From NCBI RefSeq assembly GCF_907163135.1, contig NZ_CAJQUA010000001.1, forward strand, positions 1,813,001 to 1,877,000: a stretch of 64,000 nt of DNA, given 5' to 3'. Below, piece after piece: positions 1 to 8,857 of the stretch; position 1 is the stretch's first letter; each line of letters opens with the position of its first letter. The notes under the pieces are model-generated. The model made no database searches. It was not told where the DNA came from and saw only the letters and a program-made list of their open reading frames with translations. Origin of the DNA: Brachymonas denitrificans. Lineage in GTDB: Bacteria > Pseudomonadota > Gammaproteobacteria > Burkholderiales > Burkholderiaceae_C. A program made the translations under genes and the position numbers.

Positions 1-420
1 TCGCACTCCTACACCGGCAACCCGCTGGCCTGCCGCGCCGCACTGGCCTGCCTGGACATCTTCGAGAATGACGACGTACTGTGCATGAACGAGCTGCTGG
101 CAGAGCGGCTGGACAATGCGCTGCAACCGCTGGCCAGCCACGGCGCGGTGCGCCATGCGCGGCGCCAGGGCCTGATCTGGGCCTTCGATGTGGATCCGCA
201 AGCCATCCCGGCGATTTCTGCCGACGATGCCGCAGACGGCATGGCGGGCGGCAGCTTCGCCCAGCGCTACCACCTCGCGGCACGCCGCCACGGCCTGCTG
301 CTGCGCCCGATCGGTCACACGCTCTACATGATGCCCCCCTACATCCTGAACCACAGCGAAGTGACGCACCTGGCGCAGGGGGCGCTCGCTAGCCTGAACG
401 ATGTGCTGAAACCGGCGTAA
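1..420 (+). CDS. bioA: Adenosylmethionine-8-amino-7-oxononanoate aminotransferase, C-terminal part
   Basis: This is the last 139 codons of a gene that begins left of the window. The fragment opens with SHSYTGNPLACRAALA, the segment of class III PLP aminotransferases just after the cofactor lysine, so the lysine itself is outside. Near the end RPIGHTLYMMPPYIL is typical of BioA. BioA transfers the amino group of S-adenosylmethionine to 7-keto-8-aminopelargonic acid to give 7,8-diaminopelargonic acid in biotin synthesis in the cytoplasm. Other class III aminotransferases share the fold, but the C-terminal motif favours BioA. The stop is TAA at 418-420. No other bio gene is visible next to it, apart from a BioC-like methyltransferase about 11 kb away. 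Confidence 0.82.
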   Translation, partial: SHSYTGNPLACRAALACLDIFENDDVLCMNELLAERLDNALQPLASHGAVRHARRQGLIWAFDVDPQAIPAISADDAADGMAGGSFAQRYHLAARRHGLLLRPIGHTLYMMPPYILNHSEVTHLAQGALASLNDVLKPA

Positions 421-555
421 CAACGAAATGGCCCGGCCAGTAGCAAGCAATCCTGCCCAGCTTGGCATAAGCCCTGCCATCGGCCCCTTGCTGATCGCGA
501 ACGCCCTCCGCATATTGCAACAGACACGTAACACCGCCCAGCGCAGCGGTGCGGC

Positions 556-586
556 TTTACACATAAAGTCCAAGGCCTTCTACAAT
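556..586 (+). promoter_or_regulatory. Possible sigma-70 promoter of the rpfE-like/recJ pair
   Basis: TTTACA at 556-561 and TACAAT at 581-586 resemble -35 and -10 boxes, but the 19-base spacer is long. The site lies about 75 bases before the likely start at 661. The rest of the bioA-to-661 gap shows no other obvious signal. Seen by eye only. Confidence 0.3.
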
Positions 587-660
587 AGAAGTCAATTGTC
601 GTCGCGTGGCCGGTTGGCCGGCACGGCAGGCCTGTGTTCCGCCGTCTGTTCCCTGCCTCC

Positions 661-1692
661 ATGTCCGCTGCTCTTGCCCACCATCTGATCGTTCCCTTTG
701 CTTCGGCCAGCTCCCCAGGCTGCCAGCAGGCCCTGCAGCAGCTCTCGCTGGGCAATCTGCCGGCCCTGCTCGACCGCCTGCAGGCCGATCCGGTATGGGA
801 ATGCGACGAGTACAGCTACAGCACGCCGCATGAGCACAAGCTGGCCGAAGCGTTGGCCTGGCCGCAAGAACTCTGCCTTGACGGCCAGATGCCCTGGGCC
901 GCGCACACCGCGCGCCTGCTCGGGGTGGCTTCCAAGCTGCCCATGGCTTGGGGCCTGGTCACGCTGTGCCACTGGCAAATCCATGCCGACCATGTCACCA
1001 TGGCGCACCCGGCCGAACTGGCGCTCAAGCCGGAAGAGGCACACAGCCTGTGCGAATCCATGCAGCCCTGGTTTGCCGAAGAAGGCCTGCATCTGGTCGA
1101 GCTGCCGGTGGACAAATCCGGCATCGTGCAATGGCTGGCCCATGGCCGCATGCTCGAGAACCTGCGCACCGCCTCGCTCGATCGCGTCTGCGGCCGCAAC
1201 GTCGAGAGCTGGATGCCGACCTCCACCCGCGCCAGCACCAGCCCCACGGCCGCCCGCGCCGCGCCGCTGCAGCGCCTGCAAAGCGAAATGCAGATGCTGC
1301 TCTACACCCATCCGGTGAACGAACGCCGCCTGGCGCACAACGAACTGCCGGTCAACTCGTTCTGGGTCAGTGGCGCCGGCATTCTGCCGACCGAAGTGCC
1401 GGTACTGCCCGAGGCCGAGGACGCCCTGCAGCCGCACCTGCTGCGCCAGCTCGTCACCCCGGCCCAGCGTGAGGACTGGCAGGCCTGGCTCACCGCCTGG
1501 AAGTGGCTGGACGAGGCCGTGTTCGGCCCGCTGCTGCAGCGCCACAAGGAAGGCAAGGTGCAGCGCCTGCGCATCACCCTGTGCAGCGAACGCCGCGCCA
1601 TGACCTGGAATGCGGCCCCCGTTTCCCTGCTCCAGAAAGCCGGCCGCGCACTGCGCCCCAGCCGCGCCAGCACGCTCCTCAAGGCCCTGTAA
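661..1692 (+). CDS. RpfE-like conserved protein (COG4255-type), upstream of recJ
   Basis: A 343-residue protein with no signal peptide or membrane segment. Its start was set at ATG 661 (MSAALAHHLIVPFA) rather than the in-frame ATG 27 bases earlier, because homologues I recall begin with a hydrophobic LxxPFA-like strand. It resembles the RpfE/COG4255 family, sometimes annotated as a cofactor-independent phosphoglycerate-mutase-like protein, with acidic and Trp-rich patches but no catalytic motif I can point to. It ends three bases before recJ, so the two are probably co-transcribed. This adjacency is also known from Xanthomonas rpf clusters (established knowledge, from memory). The biochemical function is unknown, so no symbol is given. 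Confidence 0.72.
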   Translation: MSAALAHHLIVPFASASSPGCQQALQQLSLGNLPALLDRLQADPVWECDEYSYSTPHEHKLAEALAWPQELCLDGQMPWAAHTARLLGVASKLPMAWGLVTLCHWQIHADHVTMAHPAELALKPEEAHSLCESMQPWFAEEGLHLVELPVDKSGIVQWLAHGRMLENLRTASLDRVCGRNVESWMPTSTRASTSPTAARAAPLQRLQSEMQMLLYTHPVNERRLAHNELPVNSFWVSGAGILPTEVPVLPEAEDALQPHLLRQLVTPAQREDWQAWLTAWKWLDEAVFGPLLQRHKEGKVQRLRITLCSERRAMTWNAAPVSLLQKAGRALRPSRASTLLKAL

Positions 1693-1695
1693 GCC

Positions 1696-3405
1696 ATGCG
1701 CCTGATCGAGCGCGACGTGCCGCCGCGCGCCCGCTGGGCACTCGAGCAAGGCGGCCTGCACCCCCTGCTGGCCCAGCTCTACGCGGCCCGCGGCGTAACC
1801 CAGCCGTCCGAACTGGACGATGCGCTGACGCACCTGCTGCCGCCCACCGAGTTGCGTGGCACCAGCGAGGCGGCGCGCCTGCTGGCCGATGCCATGGCCG
1901 CCGGCAAATCCATCTGCATCGTGGCCGACTACGACTGCGACGGTGCCACTGCCTGCGCGGTCGCCGTGCGCGGCCTGCGCCTGCTCGGCGCGCGCCAGGT
2001 CGGCTATCTGGTGCCCGACCGCGTAGTCGACGGCTACGGCCTGACCGCGCCGATTGCCGAGCGCGTGCGTGCCACCGGCGCCGATGTGCTGGTCACGGTG
2101 GACAACGGCATCGCCAGCGTGGACGGCGTGCGCCAGGCCCATGCACTCGGGCTGCAGGTGCTGGTGACCGACCACCATCTGCCCGGCCCGCAACTGCCCG
2201 ACGCCGATGTCATCGTCAACCCCAATCACCCGGACTGCCGTTTTCCCAGCAAGGCACTGGCCGGCGTGGGCGTCATGTTCTATGTGCTGCTGGCCCTGCG
2301 CGCCGAACTGCGCGCACGCGGTGCTTTTGCCGACGGCCAGCAGCCCCGCCTGGATACGCTGCTGCCGCTGGTCGCCCTCGGTACCGTGGCCGACGTGGTG
2401 CGGCTGGATGCCAACAACCGCCGCATCGTGGCGCAGGGCCTGCGCCGCGTGCGTGCCGGTGCCATGCCGGCCGGCATGCGCGCGCTGTTCCAGGTGTCCG
2501 GACGTCCCTGGCAGACTGCCTCCACCTTCGATTTCGGATTTGCGCTCGGCCCGCGCATCAACGCCGCAGGCCGCCTGTCCGACATGACGCTGGGCATCGA
2601 ATGCCTGCTCGCCGACGATGCCTTGCGCGCCACCGAACTGGCGCAGCAGCTCGAAGCCATCAACCGCGAGCGCCGCAGCATCGAGGACGGCATGGGCGCG
2701 CAGGCCTTCACGCTGACCGAGAAGCTGCAGGCCACGCTGCAGGAGCCTCCGGCCGCGCTCAGCGTGTTCGACGACAGCTTCCACGAAGGCGTGGTCGGCA
2801 TCGTCGCCTCGCGCCTGAAGGACCGGCTGCACCGCCCCACCTTCGTGTTTGCCGCCAGTGCGGCGCCCGGCATGGAGCATCTGCTGAAAGGCTCGGGGCG
2901 CTCGATTGCGGGCTTCCATCTGCGCGATGCACTCGATCTGGTGGCCAAGCGCCATCCGGAAGTGCTGCAGAAGTTCGGCGGCCACGCCATGGCGGCGGGC
3001 TGCACCATTGCACGCGAGCACCTGGAGGTGTTCAAGCAGGCGCTGGCACAAGTCGCCGAGGAGTGGCTGGATGCCGCCACGCTGCAGCGCACGCTGGAAA
3101 CCGATGGCGCGCTGCCGGCCCGGTTCCGACGCACCGATGTGGCCGCCAGCCTGCAGCAGGCCGTCTGGGGCCAGGGCTTTGCCGCACCCGTGTTCAGCGA
3201 GGAGATGGAGGTGCTCCAGCAACGCCTGGTGGGCGAGCGCCACCTGAAACTGCAGCTGCGCCACCACGGCGAAACCGTGGACGGCATCTGGTTCGGCCGC
3301 AGCGAGCCGCTGCCGGCGCGGGCGCATCTGGCCTACCGGCTGGACATCAACAGCTGGCAGGGGCGCGAGAGCGTGCAGTTCGTGGTGGAAGGGATGGCGG
3401 ACTGA
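1696..3405 (+). CDS. recJ: Single-stranded-DNA-specific exonuclease RecJ
   Basis: RecJ degrades single-stranded DNA 5' to 3' in RecFOR recombination, mismatch repair and base excision repair. The 569 residues are a normal length. DHH-superfamily metal motifs are visible: ADYDCDGATA near residues 76-85, TVDNGIASV near 134, and the DHH triplet with its glycine (TDHHLPG) near 158-164. DHHA1-type sequence follows around residues 350-450, including GHAMAAGC, and then the OB-fold C-terminal region. The ATG lies three bases after the stop of the RpfE-like gene, so translation is probably coupled. It converges on a minus-strand phosphoesterase gene ending at 3473, with no clear terminator between them. 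Confidence 0.97.
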   Translation: MRLIERDVPPRARWALEQGGLHPLLAQLYAARGVTQPSELDDALTHLLPPTELRGTSEAARLLADAMAAGKSICIVADYDCDGATACAVAVRGLRLLGARQVGYLVPDRVVDGYGLTAPIAERVRATGADVLVTVDNGIASVDGVRQAHALGLQVLVTDHHLPGPQLPDADVIVNPNHPDCRFPSKALAGVGVMFYVLLALRAELRARGAFADGQQPRLDTLLPLVALGTVADVVRLDANNRRIVAQGLRRVRAGAMPAGMRALFQVSGRPWQTASTFDFGFALGPRINAAGRLSDMTLGIECLLADDALRATELAQQLEAINRERRSIEDGMGAQAFTLTEKLQATLQEPPAALSVFDDSFHEGVVGIVASRLKDRLHRPTFVFAASAAPGMEHLLKGSGRSIAGFHLRDALDLVAKRHPEVLQKFGGHAMAAGCTIAREHLEVFKQALAQVAEEWLDAATLQRTLETDGALPARFRRTDVAASLQQAVWGQGFAAPVFSEEMEVLQQRLVGERHLKLQLRHHGETVDGIWFGRSEPLPARAHLAYRLDINSWQGRESVQFVVEGMAD

Positions 3406-3472
3406 CGGCTGCCGCACGGGCTACGCATGTGCCTGACGGCTCTCCGGCCATCTGGTCAGCCCTGCAGCCAGG

Positions 3473-4276
3473 TCAGCCCTCCAGCCAGGCCGTTCCCACT
3501 ACGCAGCTGGCAGCAGGATGCCAGCGCAAGCGCCGGCTGGACAAATCGAATGTCGCCACTGTCACCAGCGGCCCACCCACCTGCGCAGCGGCGTAGGCCA
3601 TCAGCGCCACCTCCTGCACATGCACGGATACGGGAGGCAGCATGTCCAACACCGCCAGATTGGGCAGCAAGTCAGCCAGCAACCAGGATTCACGATACAG
3701 ACCCAGCGTCACGTGCGGCAGGTAATCATCCAGGTGCTGCAAGGCCGGATCGAGCGCCAGCGCCGTCCGCAGCGCATCCAGCTCGCCAGCGTGGCGCACC
3801 ACCAGGAAAGGGGCCGTGGCAAAAGTCCCCACTCGACCCACCTCGATCTCGAACGGCCCCAAGCCCGCCCCTGACAGCCCCTGCATGTGCCTGTGCAACG
3901 CAGCCCGGGGGCAGGCATCGGCCGAGGCTCCCTCTGGATCGGCCACCTTCGGCGTTCCGTCTTCGGCATGCCGGAATCCGCCCGCCTCCTGCTGCACGGG
4001 AAAGCCGCACAGTCCCAGCGTCACATGCGGCTGGCGGCGATAGCCATCGAGCAACCAGGGCGCCAGCTGCCGCTGCGCTCGAGTGAACGATGGTCGCAGC
4101 TCCGGTACGTCGACATCCAGCGCCCACAGCAGAAACCACGGACGTCCGCGATGCCAGGCCGAAAAATCACCGCATACATTGCGCTGCAGACGCACTGGAC
4201 GCCCTGTCTCGCCCCGCGCGCGCAAGCCCGTCGCCGCGTCAACCACCCTGCGCCAGCCAGTACAAGCCGCCCGCAA
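3473..4276 (-). CDS. 2H-type phosphoesterase (2'-5' RNA ligase / LigT family)
   Basis: A 267-residue protein with two copies of PHVTLGL, one in each half. These are the paired HxT catalytic motifs of the 2H phosphoesterase superfamily (LigT/ThpR, cyclic nucleotide phosphodiesterases). Such enzymes open 2',3'-cyclic phosphate ends or related 2'-5' linkages; the substrate here is unknown. The N-terminal 50 residues are extra relative to the 180-190 residues usual for ThpR. The ATG at 4276 lies inside the preceding DUF1294 gene (38-base overlap), so an internal start is possible. Last gene of the rsmD-coaD-DUF1294 run. Confidence 0.75.
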   Translation of the reverse strand: MRAACTGWRRVVDAATGLRARGETGRPVRLQRNVCGDFSAWHRGRPWFLLWALDVDVPELRPSFTRAQRQLAPWLLDGYRRQPHVTLGLCGFPVQQEAGGFRHAEDGTPKVADPEGASADACPRAALHRHMQGLSGAGLGPFEIEVGRVGTFATAPFLVVRHAGELDALRTALALDPALQHLDDYLPHVTLGLYRESWLLADLLPNLAVLDMLPPVSVHVQEVALMAYAAAQVGGPLVTVATFDLSSRRLRWHPAASCVVGTAWLEG

Positions 4277-4526
4277 GAACCGCCAGGTTCAACAACACCG
4301 TCAACCAGAACACGATGCGGAACGGCGGCTTGAGCGTCTTGTGCCGGAACAGCTGCTGCGCCAGCCAGGCGCCGGGCCAGCCGCCGAGCAGCCCCAGCAG
4401 ATGCAGAAAGCTCTCGGGAATGCGCTGCTTTCCCGCGCGCGCCGCGGCCTTGTCCCAGGCGTAGGCAATGAAGGCACACAGGCTGGCGGATACGTACACC
4501 ACGACCAGCCAGCGGGCCAGCGTCAT
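4239..4526 (-). CDS. DUF1294 family small membrane protein
   Basis: A 95-residue protein with two or three hydrophobic segments (about residues 5-22, 40-58, 72-92). The middle segment carries the family signature: YAWDKAAAR, then RIPESFLHLLGLLGGWPGA, then FRHKT. Function is unknown; in larger relatives the domain follows a cold-shock domain, which is absent here. Its ATG overlaps the coaD stop codon (ATGA), so it is translationally coupled to coaD. Inner-membrane location is inferred from the hydrophobic segments. Confidence 0.85.
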   Translation of the reverse strand: MTLARWLVVVYVSASLCAFIAYAWDKAAARAGKQRIPESFLHLLGLLGGWPGAWLAQQLFRHKTLKPPFRIVFWLTVLLNLAVLAGGLYWLAQGG

Positions 4527-5011
4527 GCGCGGCCCACCTTGTCCATCAGCCGGCGGAACACGCTCGGCGAGACGAACACATCCACCTCGCCACCGAGCGT
4601 GGCGATCTCGCGCACATAGGTGCTGCTGACGAACTGGTACTGCACGCTCGGCGTGAGGAACACGGTCTCCACTTCCGGCATCAGGTGGCGGTTCATGCCG
4701 GCGAGCTGGAATTCGTAGTCGAAGTCGGTCACGGCGCGCAGCCCGCGCACCATGGCCTTGCCGCCGCGCGCCACCACGAAATCACGCAGCAGGCCGTCAT
4801 AGGCTTCCACTGTCACATTGCCGTACTTGGCCACCGCCTCGCGCACCATGTCCAGCCGCTCGTTCAGGTCGAACATGGGTTTCTTGTGGTGGCCGGCCGC
4901 CACCGCCACGATCAGATGATCGAACAGCTGCGAGGCGCGGCGCACCAGCTCCTCGTGCCCCAGCGTGAGCGGGTCGAAGGTGCCGGGGTAGATGGCGGTG
5001 ATCCTGGTCAT
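4523..5011 (-). CDS. coaD: Phosphopantetheine adenylyltransferase
   Basis: CoaD transfers AMP from ATP to 4'-phosphopantetheine to make dephospho-coenzyme A, the penultimate step of CoA synthesis. The 162 residues match the family. The nucleotidyltransferase motif is YPGTFDPLTLGHEEL near residues 6-20, and the C-terminal SSTYVREIA motif is also present. The ATG at 5011 was chosen because GGAGA lies just upstream on the minus strand and homologues begin MTRxxAIYPGTFDP; the longer in-frame start at 5053 adds an unlikely leader. It follows rsmD by 78 bases and overlaps the DUF1294 gene by four. The rsmD-coaD order is common in proteobacteria. Confidence 0.97.
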   Translation of the reverse strand: MTRITAIYPGTFDPLTLGHEELVRRASQLFDHLIVAVAAGHHKKPMFDLNERLDMVREAVAKYGNVTVEAYDGLLRDFVVARGGKAMVRGLRAVTDFDYEFQLAGMNRHLMPEVETVFLTPSVQYQFVSSTYVREIATLGGEVDVFVSPSVFRRLMDKVGRA

Positions 5012-5089
5012 GGTGTCTCCTGCAATGAATCGGGGGTTTGTGGGGCTGCGCACGGGGCGCCGGCAATCAGTCCTGCATGGTGATGGCGC

Positions 5090-5860
5090 TCAGGCGGGCT
5101 GCAGCAGGTGCGCATGCACCTGGCCGGCCTTGAGATGGCGCCAGCGCTGCCAGCCGAGCCCGGCCAGTTCCTCCGGCTTCCATTCACGGCCGGCCTCGAG
5201 ATACAGATAGCCTCCCGCGCGCAGCACCGGCAACGCGGCCTGCAGGGCCTTGGCATACCAGTCGGCGTCGAACGGAGGATCGAGCAGGACAAGGTCGATG
5301 CTGCCGGGCCGGCGCGCCGCCTCGTGCAGCACGGCCAGTGCATCACCCTGGCGCACCTGCACGGCATCGGCGCCCAGCAGCTCCTTCAGTTCGCGCAACT
5401 GGCGCACCAGCGCGGCATGCTGCTCCACCAGCAGCACGCTGGCGGCGCCGCGCGAGGCGGCCTCCAGGCCCAGGGCACCGGTACCGGCGCACAGGTCGAT
5501 GCAGTGCCAGCCGCCAAGGTCCTGGCCCAGCCAGTTGAACAGCGTTTCGCGCACGCGGTCGGGCGTGGGGCGCAGGCCGGGCGGCACGCCCGGGCCGGCC
5601 GCCACCGGCAGCAGACGACGGCGCCACTGGCCGCCGACAATGCGGACCTGGCCGGCTGCGCGCGCTGGCGCCTGACCCGGTTTTTTCCCCGTGCCGGCCG
5701 CTGATGCGCGCCCTCCGGGAGCAAATTTGGCAGGATGCGCAACGCCTTTCGCCCCCGCTTCGGCGGCATCTGGCTCGGCATGCGGCGACTGCGCCTGGCT
5801 GCGCAGGCGTTTTTCGATGGCTGACAATGACAGGCTGGAACGTCCCATGGCGGAAATCAT
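5090..5860 (-). CDS. rsmD: 16S rRNA (guanine(966)-N(2))-methyltransferase
   Basis: RsmD methylates N2 of G966 in 16S rRNA of the 30S subunit using S-adenosylmethionine. The conserved core starts around residue 72 with VRIVGGQWRRR, followed by RPTPDRVRETLFNWL, the SAM-binding LCAGTGALGLEA and the catalytic LLDPPF. The first 70 residues are an Ala/Gly/Pro-rich extension that most homologues lack. An ATG at 5848 would shorten it by only four residues, so the extension is probably real or the start is much further in. The gene is divergent from ftsY, an arrangement widespread in proteobacteria. Confidence 0.93.
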   Translation of the reverse strand: MISAMGRSSLSLSAIEKRLRSQAQSPHAEPDAAEAGAKGVAHPAKFAPGGRASAAGTGKKPGQAPARAAGQVRIVGGQWRRRLLPVAAGPGVPPGLRPTPDRVRETLFNWLGQDLGGWHCIDLCAGTGALGLEAASRGAASVLLVEQHAALVRQLRELKELLGADAVQVRQGDALAVLHEAARRPGSIDLVLLDPPFDADWYAKALQAALPVLRAGGYLYLEAGREWKPEELAGLGWQRWRHLKAGQVHAHLLQPA

Positions 5861-5967
5861 AGGATAAAAAGGGGGTTTCGCCGGATATCTTGCGGGCTGT
5901 CATGTGCCCGACCCATGCACTTCGTACAATGAGGGAGTTGCCCGCCTTGCGCCCACTCCACTCTGCC

Positions 5968-7398
5968 ATGTTCAGCTTCTTCAAGAAAAAACCTGCCGCC
6001 CCCGAATCCCCTGTCGAAACCCCCGTTGCCGAGGCAGCGCCGGAGACGACTGCGGAGACGGGCGTGCAGGCTGCGCCCGAAGCTCCGGCAACCGAACAGG
6101 TCCCCGCCTCCGGTGGCTGGCTCAACCGCCTGCGCCGCAGTTTCGGGGGCGACGAAGCAAGCCCGGCCAGTGCCGACGCCCCGGCCGCCTCCGGCGAACT
6201 ACCGCTGGCCGAGCAGGCCCTGATCCAGGCGCTGCAGCACGATGCCATGGACAGCAGTTTCGCCGCGCTGGAGCCCACGCCCATCGACGAAGCCGCCCTG
6301 ACCGAAGCCGCCCTCGCGGCTACACCGGAAGAAGCCGACGATGTGCCAGCCAGCAGCAAGTCGCCGGCGCCGCGCCACGCCGAACAGGCACCTGCCGCCA
6401 CTCCCGAGGCGCAAACGCCCGCCGCGGCATCGGCATCGGCATCGGCATCCGCAGACGAGCCGGTCGCCGACGACGAAGCGGCTGCAGCTGACACCGCCAC
6501 CCGCGCCGGCTGGTTCAACCGCCTCAAGACCGGTCTGCGCCGCACCGGCAGCAGCATCACCACCGTCTTTACCGGCACCCGAATCGACGAGGAACTCTAC
6601 GAAGACCTCGAGGCCGCCCTGCTCATGGCCGATGCCGGCGTGCAGGCCACCGAATACCTGCTGGAAGACCTCAAGCGCCGCGTCAAGGCCGCCAAGGCCA
6701 CCGATCCGGCGCAGGTGCGCACCCTGCTGACCGATGCCATTGCCGAACTGCTGCAGCCGCTGGAAAAGCAACTGGTGATCGGCGAGCACACGCCCACCGT
6801 GATCATGGTGGCTGGCGTCAACGGCGCCGGCAAGACCACCTCCATCGGCAAACTCACCAAGCACCTGAGCGACCACCGGCAAAGCGTGCTGCTGGCTGCT
6901 GCCGACACCTTCCGTGCCGCTGCCCGCGAGCAGCTCGCCATCTGGGCCGACCGCAACACGGTCGAGATCGTCAGCAACGCCGGTGGGGACCCGGCGGCCC
7001 TGAGCTTCGATGCCGTCGCCGCTGGCCGCGCGCGCGGCAAGAACGTGGTGCTGGTCGATACTGCCGGCCGCCTGCCCACCCAGCTGCACCTGATGGACGA
7101 GCTCAAGAAGATCCGCCGCACCATCACCAAGGCCTACGTCACCGCACCGCACGAGGTGCTGCTGGTGATCGACGGCAACACCGGCCAGAACGCGCTGGCA
7201 CAGGTCAAGGCGTTCGACGACGCACTGGAACTGACCGGCCTGATCGTGACCAAGCTCGACGGCACCGCCAAGGGCGGCGTGCTGTGCGCGATTGCGCGCG
7301 AGAAACCGGTTCCGGTGTATTTCGTCGGTGTGGGCGAAAAACTGGAAGACCTGGAAACCTTCAATGCGCGCGAATTTGCGCAGGCGCTGCTGGGTTGA
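5968..7398 (+). CDS. ftsY: Signal recognition particle receptor FtsY
   Basis: FtsY is the membrane-associated SRP receptor GTPase that docks ribosome-nascent chain complexes with SecYEG. The start was placed at ATG 5968 (MFSFFKKK), the typical FtsY beginning; earlier in-frame starts give an unusual leader. Residues 1-170 form an acidic, Ala-rich A domain that includes an Ala-Ser repeat. The N and G domains follow: GVNGAGKTTSIGKL near 282, DTAGRLPT near 364 and TKLDGTAKGG near 427. The total of 476 residues is ordinary for A-domain FtsY proteins. TACAAT at 5925-5930 could be a -10 box, but I see no good -35 partner or Shine-Dalgarno. Confidence 0.96.
   Translation: MFSFFKKKPAAPESPVETPVAEAAPETTAETGVQAAPEAPATEQVPASGGWLNRLRRSFGGDEASPASADAPAASGELPLAEQALIQALQHDAMDSSFAALEPTPIDEAALTEAALAATPEEADDVPASSKSPAPRHAEQAPAATPEAQTPAAASASASASADEPVADDEAAAADTATRAGWFNRLKTGLRRTGSSITTVFTGTRIDEELYEDLEAALLMADAGVQATEYLLEDLKRRVKAAKATDPAQVRTLLTDAIAELLQPLEKQLVIGEHTPTVIMVAGVNGAGKTTSIGKLTKHLSDHRQSVLLAAADTFRAAAREQLAIWADRNTVEIVSNAGGDPAALSFDAVAAGRARGKNVVLVDTAGRLPTQLHLMDELKKIRRTITKAYVTAPHEVLLVIDGNTGQNALAQVKAFDDALELTGLIVTKLDGTAKGGVLCAIAREKPVPVYFVGVGEKLEDLETFNAREFAQALLG
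6426..6449 (+). repeat. Four-copy GGCATC hexanucleotide repeat in the FtsY A domain
   Basis: Four perfect copies of GGCATC in a row, read in frame as alternating Ala-Ser, inside the poorly conserved acidic region of ftsY. Copy-number change would keep the frame. Confidence 0.8.
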
Positions 7399-7556
7399 GC
7401 GGCATTTCCCGGAGCTGTCGCGCATCCGGGGCAGTGTCCTACGCCGCGTGGAGGGCCCAGGCATCAGAATGTGCAACAAGGCGTAGAAGCATTTGCCCCG
7501 ATGGCTCTCGCAATTCTGCGACAGCCCCTGATTTGTTACAGGTTTTCCCGGCAGAT

Positions 7557-7583
7557 TTAGCACTCGACTTTCAGGAGTGCTAA
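7557..7583. promoter_or_regulatory. CIRCE operator (HrcA site) upstream of rpoH
   Basis: TTAGCACTC (7557-7565), nine bases, then GAGTGCTAA (7575-7583). Both arms and the spacer length match the textbook CIRCE consensus exactly; CIRCE is bound by the heat-shock repressor HrcA. The element lies 67 bases before the rpoH start. It covers a plausible promoter: TTAGCA (7557-7562) as -35 and TAATAT (7581-7586) as -10, with an 18-base spacer. Binding by HrcA would therefore block initiation. No hrcA gene is in the window. Confidence 0.93.
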
Positions 7584-7650
7584 TATCTTTCGCCAATGAG
7601 GAACATCTCGGCAAGAGATGTATCCAATACCCTGAAAGGAGTGAAGACAC

Positions 7651-8607
<957 letters not shown>

Positions 8608-8632
8608 GCCCTAGGCGCCTGACAGCCTGTGG

Positions 8633-8657
8633 GGCCGCTCGGATGAGCGGCCTTTTT
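8633..8657 (+). terminator. Intrinsic terminator of rpoH
   Basis: GGCCGCTC (8633-8640), loop GGAT, GAGCGGCC (8645-8652), then TTTTT. A perfect 8-bp stem with a U-run, 25 bases after the rpoH stop. Confidence 0.92.
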
Positions 8658-8811
8658 CATGGGTGCTGCAGGATACGCGGCCACAGCGATTGCGGAATCC
8701 GGCCCGGAACGTCACTCTGCGCCACTGGTGTGCCGGCGGGGGAATGTCCTGCGCACCATTGTGCGGTTGCCCGAAGATTTTCCGTCAGCGCTTCGCTTGT
8801 CCGAAAAACCG

Positions 8812-8829
8812 CAGTTCTACAATGAACTG
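8812..8829. promoter_or_regulatory. Inverted repeat around a possible -10 box of the ZIP-like gene
   Basis: CAGTTC (8812-8817), TACAAT, GAACTG (8824-8829): a perfect 6-6-6 inverted repeat whose centre is a good -10 hexamer, 28 bases before the ZIP-like gene. A regulator bound here would occlude RNA polymerase. No matching -35 box is obvious. Confidence 0.35.
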
Positions 8830-8857
8830 TTCGCCCCCCCGGAAAGTGAAATCCCCC

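Noticed and set aside
592-3417. A 941-codon minus-strand open frame opposite the RpfE-like gene and recJ
   Set aside because: recJ on the plus strand has all DHH motifs. The antisense frame is His/Gln/Gly-rich with no domain, the usual shadow in GC-rich DNA.
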